From 4572-13 sp964594065 (lineage in GTDB: Bacteria; Planctomycetota; Phycisphaerae; Sedimentisphaerales; Anaerohalosphaeraceae), in assembly GCA_964594065.1 (NCBI GenBank), contig CAZQKX010000007.1, positions 19,054 through 83,053 on the forward strand: DNA of 64,000 bases, in the 5' to 3' direction. Under the pieces are notes generated by a model. It was not told the origin of the DNA. It worked only from the letters and a program-made list of their open reading frames with translations, and did no database searches. A program made the translations under genes and the position numbers. Below are positions 52,872 to 61,015 of the stretch, one piece after another (position 1 is the first letter of the stretch; each line of letters starts with the position of its first letter).

Positions 52872-55775
52872 GTGGATTCTCAAGCAAACCAGGGGCAATC
52901 AAATGACCCGCAATCAGAGGTCGCGTTACTTCAGAGTAAATTTCAAAGCTTAAAGAAAAAGCTCGCCGACGTTCTCCGGCAGAAAGACAATCTGACCGGA
53001 ACCTGCGAAGATCAGGCCGTATATATCGCCGACGTCACATCGCAGTTGGAAGAAACCCGGACCCGCATGACTGATGCTGAAGAACAAATCGAACAACTCC
53101 GCTCCCAGCAAGCCCAGGAAGCCGAAACACAAAACGATGCCCAGCAACTGCACGAACAGTTAGAACAGGCCCAGGCCAGGATCGGCGAACTTGAACAATC
53201 TCTCCAGAGACAAGAGGAGACCTCCAGCGATAGTGACCAACTGCGGCAGAACCTGCAGATAGCAAAGAATAAACTGGATCGGATCGCAAAGCAAAAAGAC
53301 AATCTGGCAGGCACCTGCGAAGATCAATATAACTTCATCGCAGATCTTTCATCACAGCTGGAAGCATTGAAGGACCAAAAAAGTCAGGCAGAACGCCAAC
53401 TGGAAACATTTAAACTGCAGGCGGTACAGGGCGATGAACACGCCGATGATAGCCAGCAACTCAACGAATCGATCCAGCAGGCCAATGAGGAAATTCAGAA
53501 ACTTCAACAAACCCTGACCGACCAGCAAGCTGAATTTGATCAACAGAAGACCTCCTTTGAAACCAAAATCACAGAACTTTCCAATCAATTGGATACGCTG
53601 CAAGGGCAAAAAACGCAGGCAGAACAACAGCTTGAAATATTGAAACAGCAAGCCGCACAAGGTGCCGAACAGGCCGACGATAATCAACAACTTAACGAAT
53701 CGATCCGGCAAGCCAATGAGGAAATCCAGAAACTTCAGCAGACCCTGACCGACCAGCAAGTGGAGTTTGAACAACAGAAAGCCTCCTTCGAAATCAAGCT
53801 TGCCGAAAAAGAAGATCAGCACCAGCAGTCTTCCGATCACCTAACAAATGTCAACGACGAAAAGCAGGCATTACAAACCGAAAATGAATCGCTGCAGTCT
53901 GACCTGTCTTCATTGCGGCAGGAGACCGACCATCAACAGCAGAAATACGAACAGCTTGAAAGCACCCTTCACGAAACCGAAGAGCTTTTAAGACAGCAAA
54001 CCCACACCTCCGGTCAAACCGAAGAGTCCATCGCGCAGCTTCGCGAAGAACTAAACACCCTGCAGGCGAGCCATCAGAATACGCTCGGTCAAAACGAAAC
54101 GCTCCAGACGCAACTGGGCCAGTTGAACACCGACCATCAATCCTCTCTCGGCGAGAATGCCGCGTTACAGGGTCGGATCACCGAACTGACCGCAGAGATC
54201 GACCGTCGCAAGCAAAAACGTCAGCGGGTGCTGGCGACGCTGGAGGAAACTGAAACACTACTTCAGCAGCAGACAGAGGCGAATGCCTCAATCCAGGAAC
54301 AGGTCGCATCGCTGAATGACAAGCTGGCCTCGGCAGAAACCACCCGGCAGGAAACGCTCACCGAGAACAATTCTTTGCAGGAACAACTCGACAACGCCCA
54401 GCAGCAAATCCAGTCGGCGCAGGACCGGGAGCAAACACTGCAAAACGAAATAGACGAACTCAAAACCTCCCTGCAAACCAAGACCGACCATCTGGAAGAA
54501 AGCACGAATGCCCAGCAGCAGCTGCAGGCCCAACTGACCGAACGTCAGGAGCAGGTCGAAGAGCTCAACATGCAGATCCGTCAATCGGAAGATAATCGCG
54601 ACGCTCTCAATGAACAGCTGCAGCAGGCCCAGTCTCAACTGGCCACACAACAGACCCAAACTGAAACGATCGAAGCCGAGCGGGACCAGCTGCAAACCAC
54701 CCTCGACGAAAAAGACACGCAGCTTCAGGAGCAAACCGACATCAACACCCAGCTCGAAACAAGCCTGACGGAACGTCAGGATCAGGCCGAAGAGTTCAAC
54801 ACACAGATCAGCCAGTGGGAAGAAAAGCATAACACCGTCAGCCAGCAGCTTCAGCAAGCCCAATCGCAACTGGCCGAACAACAGGCACGGACTGAAACGA
54901 TCGAAACGCAGCGAGACCAGCTGCAAAGTGCCCTCAACGAAAAAGACGCGCAGCTCCAGGAACAAACCGATATAAACGCTCAGCTCGAAGCGAACCTGAC
55001 CGAGTCGCAGGATAAACTGACCTCGCTGCAGTCACTTCATGAGCAAACAGTCAGCGAAAAAGATGCGATCCAGACCCAGTTTGTCGAACTGCAGGAAAAA
55101 CACACCGCCGCTCAACAGCAGCAGCAAGCGCTGCAAAGTGAAATGGCAACCGCAGAAGAACACCAACAATCATTGCAGGCGGAACTGGAATCCGTGCAGT
55201 CGCAGCTTGCAAGCGGTGCGGAACAATTGAAACAGACCACCGCCCAATTGGCAGAGAGCCGCAAAAAACATAACACACTCACCCAAACCGTCAATGATCA
55301 AATGGCATTGACCGAAGAGCTCTCACAACAGGTCGACACCCTGCAAAAGCAGGTTCGGATAAAAGCGCAGGCTCTTGAGCTGGCCAAAGAAACACACCAG
55401 CAGCTTCAAAATGAATTCGCTGAAAAACACCAGCACTTTGAAAATCAGCACACCGCAGACCAACAGCAGATCGAAACACTTCAGGGACAGCTTGACGAAA
55501 CCAACGGTTGTGTCGACGAGATGGCCCAGCTGCTCCAGGAAGTCGACACCGAAAATGAAGAGGTTCACAGCCGGACAATAACGAAAACGCCAAGCCGGCA
55601 CCCGGCGTCTCCCGGGCACAAAAAACCGTCCAGCAGCTCCGCAAAGAACTCCAGGCTCGAAAACAAAAAGGCCAAAAGGCACATAAACAACCTGCCGGAG
55701 CAGCATCGAATGATTTGCAGGCCGACCCGCAAAGCAACCGGGCACAAAAGCGAAAAAAACTACAGCAAAACCTAA
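52872..55775 (+). CDS. Giant coiled-coil protein, probably frameshifted at the end
   Basis: 967 residues as read, from a GTG with AGGAG six bases upstream. No signal peptide or membrane helix: cytoplasmic or peripheral. Almost the whole length is Gln/Glu/Leu-rich heptad repeat (an SMC/myosin-like filament). It contains exact internal repeats of 77 residues (11 heptads) in two places and a 91-residue pair (13 heptads), see repeat entries. Two Cys lie in a duplicated motif QKDNL(T/A)GTCEDQ (near residues 37-48 and 141-152). After about residue 895 the reading becomes Pro/Ser/Arg-rich and unlike the rest; the -1 frame from 55559 to 55801 continues a natural coiled-coil tail. Function unknown; structural or scaffolding is likely. 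Confidence 0.8.
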   Translation: MDSQANQGQSNDPQSEVALLQSKFQSLKKKLADVLRQKDNLTGTCEDQAVYIADVTSQLEETRTRMTDAEEQIEQLRSQQAQEAETQNDAQQLHEQLEQAQARIGELEQSLQRQEETSSDSDQLRQNLQIAKNKLDRIAKQKDNLAGTCEDQYNFIADLSSQLEALKDQKSQAERQLETFKLQAVQGDEHADDSQQLNESIQQANEEIQKLQQTLTDQQAEFDQQKTSFETKITELSNQLDTLQGQKTQAEQQLEILKQQAAQGAEQADDNQQLNESIRQANEEIQKLQQTLTDQQVEFEQQKASFEIKLAEKEDQHQQSSDHLTNVNDEKQALQTENESLQSDLSSLRQETDHQQQKYEQLESTLHETEELLRQQTHTSGQTEESIAQLREELNTLQASHQNTLGQNETLQTQLGQLNTDHQSSLGENAALQGRITELTAEIDRRKQKRQRVLATLEETETLLQQQTEANASIQEQVASLNDKLASAETTRQETLTENNSLQEQLDNAQQQIQSAQDREQTLQNEIDELKTSLQTKTDHLEESTNAQQQLQAQLTERQEQVEELNMQIRQSEDNRDALNEQLQQAQSQLATQQTQTETIEAERDQLQTTLDEKDTQLQEQTDINTQLETSLTERQDQAEEFNTQISQWEEKHNTVSQQLQQAQSQLAEQQARTETIETQRDQLQSALNEKDAQLQEQTDINAQLEANLTESQDKLTSLQSLHEQTVSEKDAIQTQFVELQEKHTAAQQQQQALQSEMATAEEHQQSLQAELESVQSQLASGAEQLKQTTAQLAESRKKHNTLTQTVNDQMALTEELSQQVDTLQKQVRIKAQALELAKETHQQLQNEFAEKHQHFENQHTADQQQIETLQGQLDETNGCVDEMAQLLQEVDTENEEVHSRTITKTPSRHPASPGHKKPSSSSAKNSRLENKKAKRHINNLPEQHRMICRPTRKATGHKSEKNYSKT
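53359..53820 (+). repeat. Tandem 231-base repeats (77 residues, 11 heptads), first pair
   Basis: Units begin at 53359 (EALKDQKSQAERQLETFK) and 53590 (DTLQGQKTQAEQQLEILK). Both run through QQLNESIxQANEEIQKLQQTLTDQQ. Amino-acid identity is high and the period is exactly 231 bases, so coiled-coil phase is kept. In-frame duplication. Confidence 0.85.
53973..54518 (+). repeat. 273-base repeats (91 residues, 13 heptads)
   Basis: Units begin ETEELLRQQTHTSG at 53973 and ETETLLQQQTEANA at 54246, offset by exactly 273 bases. Similarity includes ESIAQLREELNTLQ against EQVASLNDKLASAE and the NETLQTQL / NNSLQEQL ends. The second unit decays toward its end; the boundary is approximate. Confidence 0.65.
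54534..54995 (+). repeat. Tandem 231-base repeats (77 residues, 11 heptads), second pair
   Basis: Units begin LTERQEQVEELN at 54534 and LTERQDQAEEFN at 54765, and a decayed third starts LTESQDKL at 54996. All are 231 bases apart. Each carries QQLQQAQSQLA(T/E)QQ, ETIE(A/T)(E/Q)RDQLQ and EKD(T/A)QLQEQTDIN. Same period as the first pair but a different sequence. Confidence 0.88.
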
Positions 55776-55801
55776 ACCTCTTCGGCGGAAAAAAGCCTTA
55801 A
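55559..55801 (+). other. -1 frame tail of the coiled-coil gene
   Basis: In the frame one base back from the main gene, an open stretch from 55559 to a TAA at 55799-55801 encodes a natural-looking C-terminus: QPDNNENAKPAPG, then VSRAQKTVQQLRKELQARK, ending QKRKKLQQNLNLFGGKKP. The main frame at the same place gives Pro/Ser/Arg-rich sequence and stops at 55775. A -1 shift after 55558 would join them. Possible causes are a lost base, an assembly error, or programmed slippage; an A6 run (in CACAAAAAACCG) near 55618-55623 is one candidate slip site. Confidence 0.7.
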
Positions 55802-56115
55802 CACAAGAAGGCAGAAGATAGACAAAACCGCGTGGGCACGGCCCACCCTACTAAGAACCGTGAACTAAAAACTGCTTTTGGGCCCTTGAGGCCCTTTTAC
55901 TGAATCCATCCTTGACGAACAGGGGCCTTTCGGGTATCCTGCCGGGCCGTTTGTACACTAATATTAAAGATTAAATCGTAAATAGAAAAGATAATGAAGT
56001 CATCCCGACGGCGTCGGGATTCCGCAATTTTGATATTTGATGTTGGATTTGCGGCAGTCTAAACCCCGAATAAAATCAGAATTATTACGATAACCAGTAC
56101 GAAAGGATGTAAAAC
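55802..56115. other. Intergenic region of about 310 bases before enolase
   Basis: No gene seen. GGGCC-CTTGA-GGCCC at 55880-55894 followed by TTTT is a weak terminator candidate for the coiled-coil gene. ATCCCGAC-GGC-GTCGGGAT at 56002-56020, flanked by GTC and TCCGCAA, is a REP-like hairpin similar in layout to that at 441-460. AAAGGATG just before the ATG at 56116 is the enolase ribosome site. Confidence 0.5.
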
Positions 56116-57405
56116 ATGTATACGACTATTGTGGATGTAACGGCACGGGAAATTCTGGACTCCCGCGGCAACCCCACTGTTGAAGTGGATGTGCTGCTGG
56201 ACGACGGTTCGTTCGGCCGGGCGAAGGTTCCCTCGGGCGCGAGCACCGGTGCCTATGAGGCCTGCGAGCTTCGCGATACCAGGAAAAAACGCTATATGGG
56301 CAAGGGTGTCCAGGGCGCGGTCAAAAACGTCAACGAAAAGATCGCTCCGGAAGTACTCGGCATGGACGCGTTGGCCCAGGAAGACCTGGACCGGTTCATG
56401 TGCGAACTGGACGGGACTCCGAACAAGGCCAAGCTCGGCGCTAACGCTATTCTCGGCGTCTCGCTGGCAGTCGCCAAAGCCGCGGCGTCATCGGTCGACC
56501 TGCCGCTGTACCGCTATGTCGGCGGCTGCAACGCCAACATCCTGCCGGTTCCGATGATGAACGTCCTGAACGGCGGTTCGCACGCCGACAGCAACGTGGA
56601 CTTCCAGGAATTCATGGTCATGCCCGTCGGTGCCAAAGATTTTCCCGCCGCTCTGCAAATGGGTGCGGAGATCTATCACACGCTGAAAAGCGTGCTCAAG
56701 AGCAAGGGCCTCTCCACCGGCGTTGGCGACGAAGGCGGATTCGCACCGTCACTGGCTAAAAATGAAGACGCAGTCGAGCTGCTGTTGGCGGCCATCAAAA
56801 AAGCCGGCTACAAAGCAGGCAAAGACGTCTCCATCGCACTGGATCCGGCCACGACCGAAATGTGGGTCAAGTCCTCCAAGAGCTACAAGTTCTTTAAGTC
56901 CGACCCGAAAAAGAAAACCACCTCAGACAAGATGATCGCGCTGTGGGCCGACTGGGTCAAGAAGTACCCCATCGTCAGCATCGAAGACGGTCTGGCCGAA
57001 GACGACTGGGACGGTTGGGCCAAGCTGCAGAAAAAGCTCGGCGATAAATGTCAGCTCGTCGGCGACGACCTGTTCGTCACCAACACCCAGCGCCTGGCCA
57101 CCGGCATCAAAAAAGGATGCGCTAACTCGATCCTGATCAAGGTCAACCAGATCGGTACGCTGACCGAGACGCTCGAAGCGATCGCCCTGGCACGCAACAA
57201 TGGCTACACCGCCGTCATGAGCCACCGTTCCGGCGAGACTTCGGATGCAACCATTTCAGATTTGGCGGTTGCCACCGGCGTCGGCCAGATCAAGACTGGT
57301 GCACCGTGTCGCAGTGACCGCGTCGCCAAGTACAACCAGTTGCTTCGTATCCACGAAGAACTGGGGACCGCTGCCAAGTACGGCGCAGAAATCTTCAAGT
57401 ACTAA
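56116..57405 (+). CDS. eno: Enolase
   Basis: 429 residues, full length. N-terminal REILDSRGNPTVEVDV, catalytic GDEGGFAP (acid Glu), metal ligand segments VSIALDPA, SIEDGLAEDDW and VGDDLFVTN, LIKVNQIGTL with the base Lys, and the signature MSHRSGETSDATISDLAVA. Converts 2-phosphoglycerate to phosphoenolpyruvate. GC-rich with codon use typical of a highly expressed housekeeping gene. A strong intrinsic terminator follows at 57425-57461. Confidence 0.98.
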   Translation: MYTTIVDVTAREILDSRGNPTVEVDVLLDDGSFGRAKVPSGASTGAYEACELRDTRKKRYMGKGVQGAVKNVNEKIAPEVLGMDALAQEDLDRFMCELDGTPNKAKLGANAILGVSLAVAKAAASSVDLPLYRYVGGCNANILPVPMMNVLNGGSHADSNVDFQEFMVMPVGAKDFPAALQMGAEIYHTLKSVLKSKGLSTGVGDEGGFAPSLAKNEDAVELLLAAIKKAGYKAGKDVSIALDPATTEMWVKSSKSYKFFKSDPKKKTTSDKMIALWADWVKKYPIVSIEDGLAEDDWDGWAKLQKKLGDKCQLVGDDLFVTNTQRLATGIKKGCANSILIKVNQIGTLTETLEAIALARNNGYTAVMSHRSGETSDATISDLAVATGVGQIKTGAPCRSDRVAKYNQLLRIHEELGTAAKYGAEIFKY

Positions 57406-57424
57406 GCAGATAAACGTCGATACA

Positions 57425-57461
57425 GGGCACAGCGGCACCAACGCCTCTGTGCCCTTTTTTT
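57425..57461 (+). terminator. Rho-independent terminator after eno
   Basis: Stem GGGCACAG (57425-57432) with CTGTGCCC (57447-57454), with an inner GGC/GCC pairing, followed by seven T (57455-57461). A textbook intrinsic terminator. The next ATG is only five bases beyond it, so some read-through may feed the downstream gene. Confidence 0.92.
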
Positions 57462-57465
57462 ATTG

Positions 57466-57963
57466 ATGCAAAAAATCACGCTGACAATTCGTTTTTTGCT
57501 GTTTACGGTGTTCTTTCTCGCCGGAGCCGGAGCGATCGTACTGTCGATGCTGGCGGCGCCGGAACTGGAAAATTTCTACAAGAACCGCGCACTGCTCGAT
57601 GAGCTTCGCAAACAGAACGAAAGGATCGCCGAGCTGACGGACGGATACGCCGACCGCATCAAGCTGATCGAAAGCGAACCGAACATCCTGACACGCTTCA
57701 GCACCGCCGCGTTCGGACAGGAGCCCGAAGCGCCGGACACGGTTTTTCCGAAAGCAACCAATGAAGCTCTCCGGGCCGAGACGGAAAAGATCCTCAATAC
57801 CGAGTTCGAGCCGGCCCCCATCGATCCGCTGCCTCGCTGGTTGCGTCGGATACTTGAGCCGGGAACCCGAAAGGCTCTGTTTTTGACCGGAGCCGGGCTG
57901 ATCCTGGTAAACTTCATCTTCTTCGGAACAACAAGAAAAGCCGCCGCCGACATAAATCCTTGA
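57466..57963 (+). CDS. Hypothetical two-helix membrane protein
   Basis: 165 residues from the ATG at 57466; it lies just past the eno terminator and has no clear ribosome site. A helix at about 9-30 (LFTVFFLAGAGAIVLSML) and another at about 138-155 (FLTGAGLILVNFIFFG) flank a mainly helical, charged loop (RKQNERIAELTDGYADRIKLIES) that is probably extracytoplasmic. No family recognised. Not repeated elsewhere in the window. Confidence 0.65.
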   Translation: MQKITLTIRFLLFTVFFLAGAGAIVLSMLAAPELENFYKNRALLDELRKQNERIAELTDGYADRIKLIESEPNILTRFSTAAFGQEPEAPDTVFPKATNEALRAETEKILNTEFEPAPIDPLPRWLRRILEPGTRKALFLTGAGLILVNFIFFGTTRKAAADINP

Positions 57964-58041
57964 GCTTTGCCGGATAGATGGTATGATACGGGTGCGCAAA
58001 TCGTTGCGAAATACTAAAGCCCATTGGTCGAGGATTTGATT

Positions 58042-59301
58042 ATGAAAACGATCGTCTTGATTTTCACGTGTGTTCTTTTGCTGGTCAACGGATGGGTCTT
58101 CATCACACCGCCTGACATCACCGCCAAAGCCGTCGCTGCCGGCGTCAAAACCGACTCATTTGACAAAGATGCCTTAGCACAGGACGCGCAAAAAGCAGAA
58201 GAACTTGTTGAACAATACGGCATCACCGAGGCACTCGGACCACTGGCTCCGGTGGCCATGTCCCCGTTCTTCGGGTTGACTTGTCTTTCGGGCATGTCAA
58301 TCCTATCTGACGTAGAATTTTTTGGTTTAGCCGACAATGGTTTCCTGCAAGGCAATGAGGTGCTGAACAACTGGCTGGTCTTTCTGGTCTTCGGCGCGCT
58401 GACGGTGGCGACTTCAGTACCCCGGCTGGTCAGTGTGTCTAAGATCTTTGCCGAAGCGATGGACAGGGTGGAAACCTATGCTGGAATTATTTCGTATGGC
58501 GTGATCCTTATGGCTGCCGCACAGAGCCAGGGCCCCGAACAAGAGACGTTTGTTTATACAGCGGGATTCATCTCCTTTACACAAAGTGGCCTGTTGACCA
58601 TCGCCGCGGCGGTTAATATCTTTGTCATCAGCTCGGTGCGATTTTTCTTTGAACTGCTGGTGCTGATCTCACCGATCCCCACGCTGGATGCCATCTTTGA
58701 ATGCGCTAACAAAGGCATCGCCGGTATTCTCGTATGTATTTATGCGTATGACCCCCGCTTGGCATTTGTCCTGAATGTCTTTTTGTTCCTGATTTGCCTG
58801 GTCATCTTCAAATGGATCAACCGCAGGCTCAAATATCTCAAGGCCACGCTGCTGGAACCGATCCTGTTGGGCATCGTACGAAAATTGCTCGGCCGGGGCA
58901 CCTACGACCCCGACTGGAAGGCTAAGCGCCGCTGCGGGCGGCAGGTTCCCGATCTCGAGATGGTCGTCAAGTGTTTTCCCATGCGAAAACTCGGCAAGAT
59001 CAAGACCAAAGACCTGTGTTACCTGACTTTCAGTGCTGACGGTGTATCGCTGCTTAAGCCGTACCTGTTCAAGCCGACGCTCATTAAGAAATTGGAACCG
59101 GGCCAACTGTCGAATGATGTGCAGGAAGGATTGACGGCCTATTCGGTCATCCTGACCGAAAACGACAAGCCCTGCGAACTAGTCTTCGGCCGCGTCTATA
59201 CCGACAAACTTGACGCCATTAAAGCAAAACTAAACCGACCCGCGCAAGCGGCAGCTCCGAAATCCGAAACGGAAGTAGATGACAAAGCCTCCGAAGAGTA
59301 G
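58042..59301 (+). CDS. Hypothetical polytopic membrane protein
   Basis: 419 residues from the ATG at 58042 (GAGG about nine bases upstream). A signal/anchor helix (MKTIVLIFTCVLLLVNGWVF) is followed by an acidic loop and five or six membrane helices up to about residue 265 (FLVFGALTVATSVPRLV, GIISYGVILMAAA, LTIAAAVNIFVISS, LVLISPIPTLDAI, FVLNVFLFLICLVIF). The remaining 150 residues form a soluble, probably cytoplasmic, beta-rich domain with conserved-looking motifs GKIKTKDLCYLTFS and LEPGQLSNDV, ending in an acidic tail. No family recognised. Confidence 0.7.
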   Translation: MKTIVLIFTCVLLLVNGWVFITPPDITAKAVAAGVKTDSFDKDALAQDAQKAEELVEQYGITEALGPLAPVAMSPFFGLTCLSGMSILSDVEFFGLADNGFLQGNEVLNNWLVFLVFGALTVATSVPRLVSVSKIFAEAMDRVETYAGIISYGVILMAAAQSQGPEQETFVYTAGFISFTQSGLLTIAAAVNIFVISSVRFFFELLVLISPIPTLDAIFECANKGIAGILVCIYAYDPRLAFVLNVFLFLICLVIFKWINRRLKYLKATLLEPILLGIVRKLLGRGTYDPDWKAKRRCGRQVPDLEMVVKCFPMRKLGKIKTKDLCYLTFSADGVSLLKPYLFKPTLIKKLEPGQLSNDVQEGLTAYSVILTENDKPCELVFGRVYTDKLDAIKAKLNRPAQAAAPKSETEVDDKASEE

Positions 59302-59366
59302 GTCATGTTTTTTTAAAGCATTTAAATGGGAAATATCAGTTAAAGTATAAACCTGGAGAACTCGGA

Positions 59367-60941
59367 ATGTTCAACAACACAACGATGTCAGGAATCTTAG
59401 TCGTCATCATAACAACAGTTGTCCTGATGGGCAGTTTGCAAGCGGCAACTGAACAGCAATATCAGTCAACCAGGCAATCACTGATCAATTATCAGGTGCC
59501 CGAATGGTATCAGGATGCTAAGTTCGGGATTTGGCCGCACTGGGGTGTGTATTCGGTTCCGGCGTATCGCGGTGATCACGCTGCCGAGTGGTACGGACGC
59601 TGGATGTACTGCATGGAAAAAGAGCCCGACAATCTCGTCCAGCCTCGCAACGTGTGGAACGATTACTTCGATAAGCGTGCATTGAAAACTGCTGCCCATC
59701 ACGCCAAAACCTATGGGGATCCGCACACCTTCGGCTACCATAAATTTGCCTCGATGTGGAAAGCCGAGAAGTGGAACCCGGACCAATGGGCACAGATGGC
59801 CGTCGATGCCGGGGCAAAATTCTTCTGCATGATGGGCATGCACCATGACGGATTTGCCCTGTACGATTCGGATCTGACTCGCTGGAACGCCGTGGACATG
59901 GGGCCAAAGCGAGATTTGTGTGGAGAGTTGGCCAAAGCCGTCCGTGCCAGGGGTCTCCGGTTTGGTGTCTCGAATCATTTCGCCTGGAATTATGAGTTTT
60001 TTGGTTTCTATCATCGCAATGGTTTTGCCAAAGGACAGAAGGAGTTAGCGGATTTTTATTCCGGCGGTGAGGTTAATGATGCCTACCTCAAACGCTGGTG
60101 GGGCCGTACAACGGAGTTGGTGGATAAATGTCAGCCGGACTTGTATTATTTTGACTGGGGCTGGCACGGCAAGCCGTGGCTGGACGCTCAGTATCACGAA
60201 AAATTTGCGGCTTTTCTTTATAACCGCGCCATCAGTTGGGATCGCGGCACCTATGGCAATCCCGGTATTGTCCTAAACAGTAAATTCAACCACATGTCCA
60301 GTTACTGTGTTCGTGATCTGGAACGCAGCAAGATGTCGAAAATCCAAAGCAGAGTTTGGCAGACAGATACTTCCATCAGTGTGCATTCATGGGGCTATGC
60401 GACCGAGGACGAATACTATTCTGCCGACCACCTGATTGATACGCTCATGGATATTATCAGCAAAAATGGTATTCTGATGCTGAACTTCGGGCCGAAAGCG
60501 GATGGTACTGTGCCGGACGAATACCTCAAGCCTCTGATGGCAATGGGCGACTGGCTTAAGGTGAACGGTCAGGCTGTCTACGGTACGCGTCCGTATGGCA
60601 TCTTTGGCGAAGGTCCTGCACCGAAGGAAGGACATGAAAAGCATACCGCGAAATCGTCTTATGATGGACCATCGATTCGTTTTACGCGAAATAAGGATAA
60701 CACGGTTCTCTATGCTACCGCACTGCAATGGCCGGGAGAAGTTATGACTATAAAATCATTCGCTAAAGGCAAATTTGATACAAGCCGCATCCAGTCAATG
60801 CGTTTGCTCGGAACCGCTAAGCCGCTGCAATGGAAGCAAACAGCCGCAGGATTGGAAATCTCTATGCCCCAGGAACCGGCTTATGGTCTTGCCTATCCTG
60901 TTCAAATCCAGTTTATTGACAAAATTCCAGCGGTGAAATAG
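59367..60941 (+). CDS. Alpha-L-fucosidase (GH29)
   Basis: 524 residues; GGAGA before the ATG; signal peptide (GILVVIITTVVLMGSLQAAT). GH29 core: WYQDAKFGIWPHWGVYSVPA (the family opening), the conserved KFFCMMGMHHDGFALYDS, and PDLYYFDWGWHG with the nucleophile Asp near residue 262. C-terminal beta domain from about 430 (LYATALQWPGEVMTI). It releases alpha-L-fucose from glycans, by retention, outside the cytoplasm. Separated from the sulfatase and beta-helix genes by about 13 kb, but the set fits degradation of fucosylated sulfated polymers. Stands alone on the + strand. Confidence 0.92.
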   Translation: MFNNTTMSGILVVIITTVVLMGSLQAATEQQYQSTRQSLINYQVPEWYQDAKFGIWPHWGVYSVPAYRGDHAAEWYGRWMYCMEKEPDNLVQPRNVWNDYFDKRALKTAAHHAKTYGDPHTFGYHKFASMWKAEKWNPDQWAQMAVDAGAKFFCMMGMHHDGFALYDSDLTRWNAVDMGPKRDLCGELAKAVRARGLRFGVSNHFAWNYEFFGFYHRNGFAKGQKELADFYSGGEVNDAYLKRWWGRTTELVDKCQPDLYYFDWGWHGKPWLDAQYHEKFAAFLYNRAISWDRGTYGNPGIVLNSKFNHMSSYCVRDLERSKMSKIQSRVWQTDTSISVHSWGYATEDEYYSADHLIDTLMDIISKNGILMLNFGPKADGTVPDEYLKPLMAMGDWLKVNGQAVYGTRPYGIFGEGPAPKEGHEKHTAKSSYDGPSIRFTRNKDNTVLYATALQWPGEVMTIKSFAKGKFDTSRIQSMRLLGTAKPLQWKQTAAGLEISMPQEPAYGLAYPVQIQFIDKIPAVK

Positions 60942-61015
60942 TTGCGATCTTTTTAGGATTCCCGGGGTAATTACCATCACGGCAGCATGGAGTAGGTATT
61001 GCCCTGGATACCCCC

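Noticed and set aside
52677..52898. Short minus-strand reading frame before the coiled-coil gene
   Set aside because: No ribosome site or family; it overlaps the start of the coiled-coil gene and likely holds its promoter.
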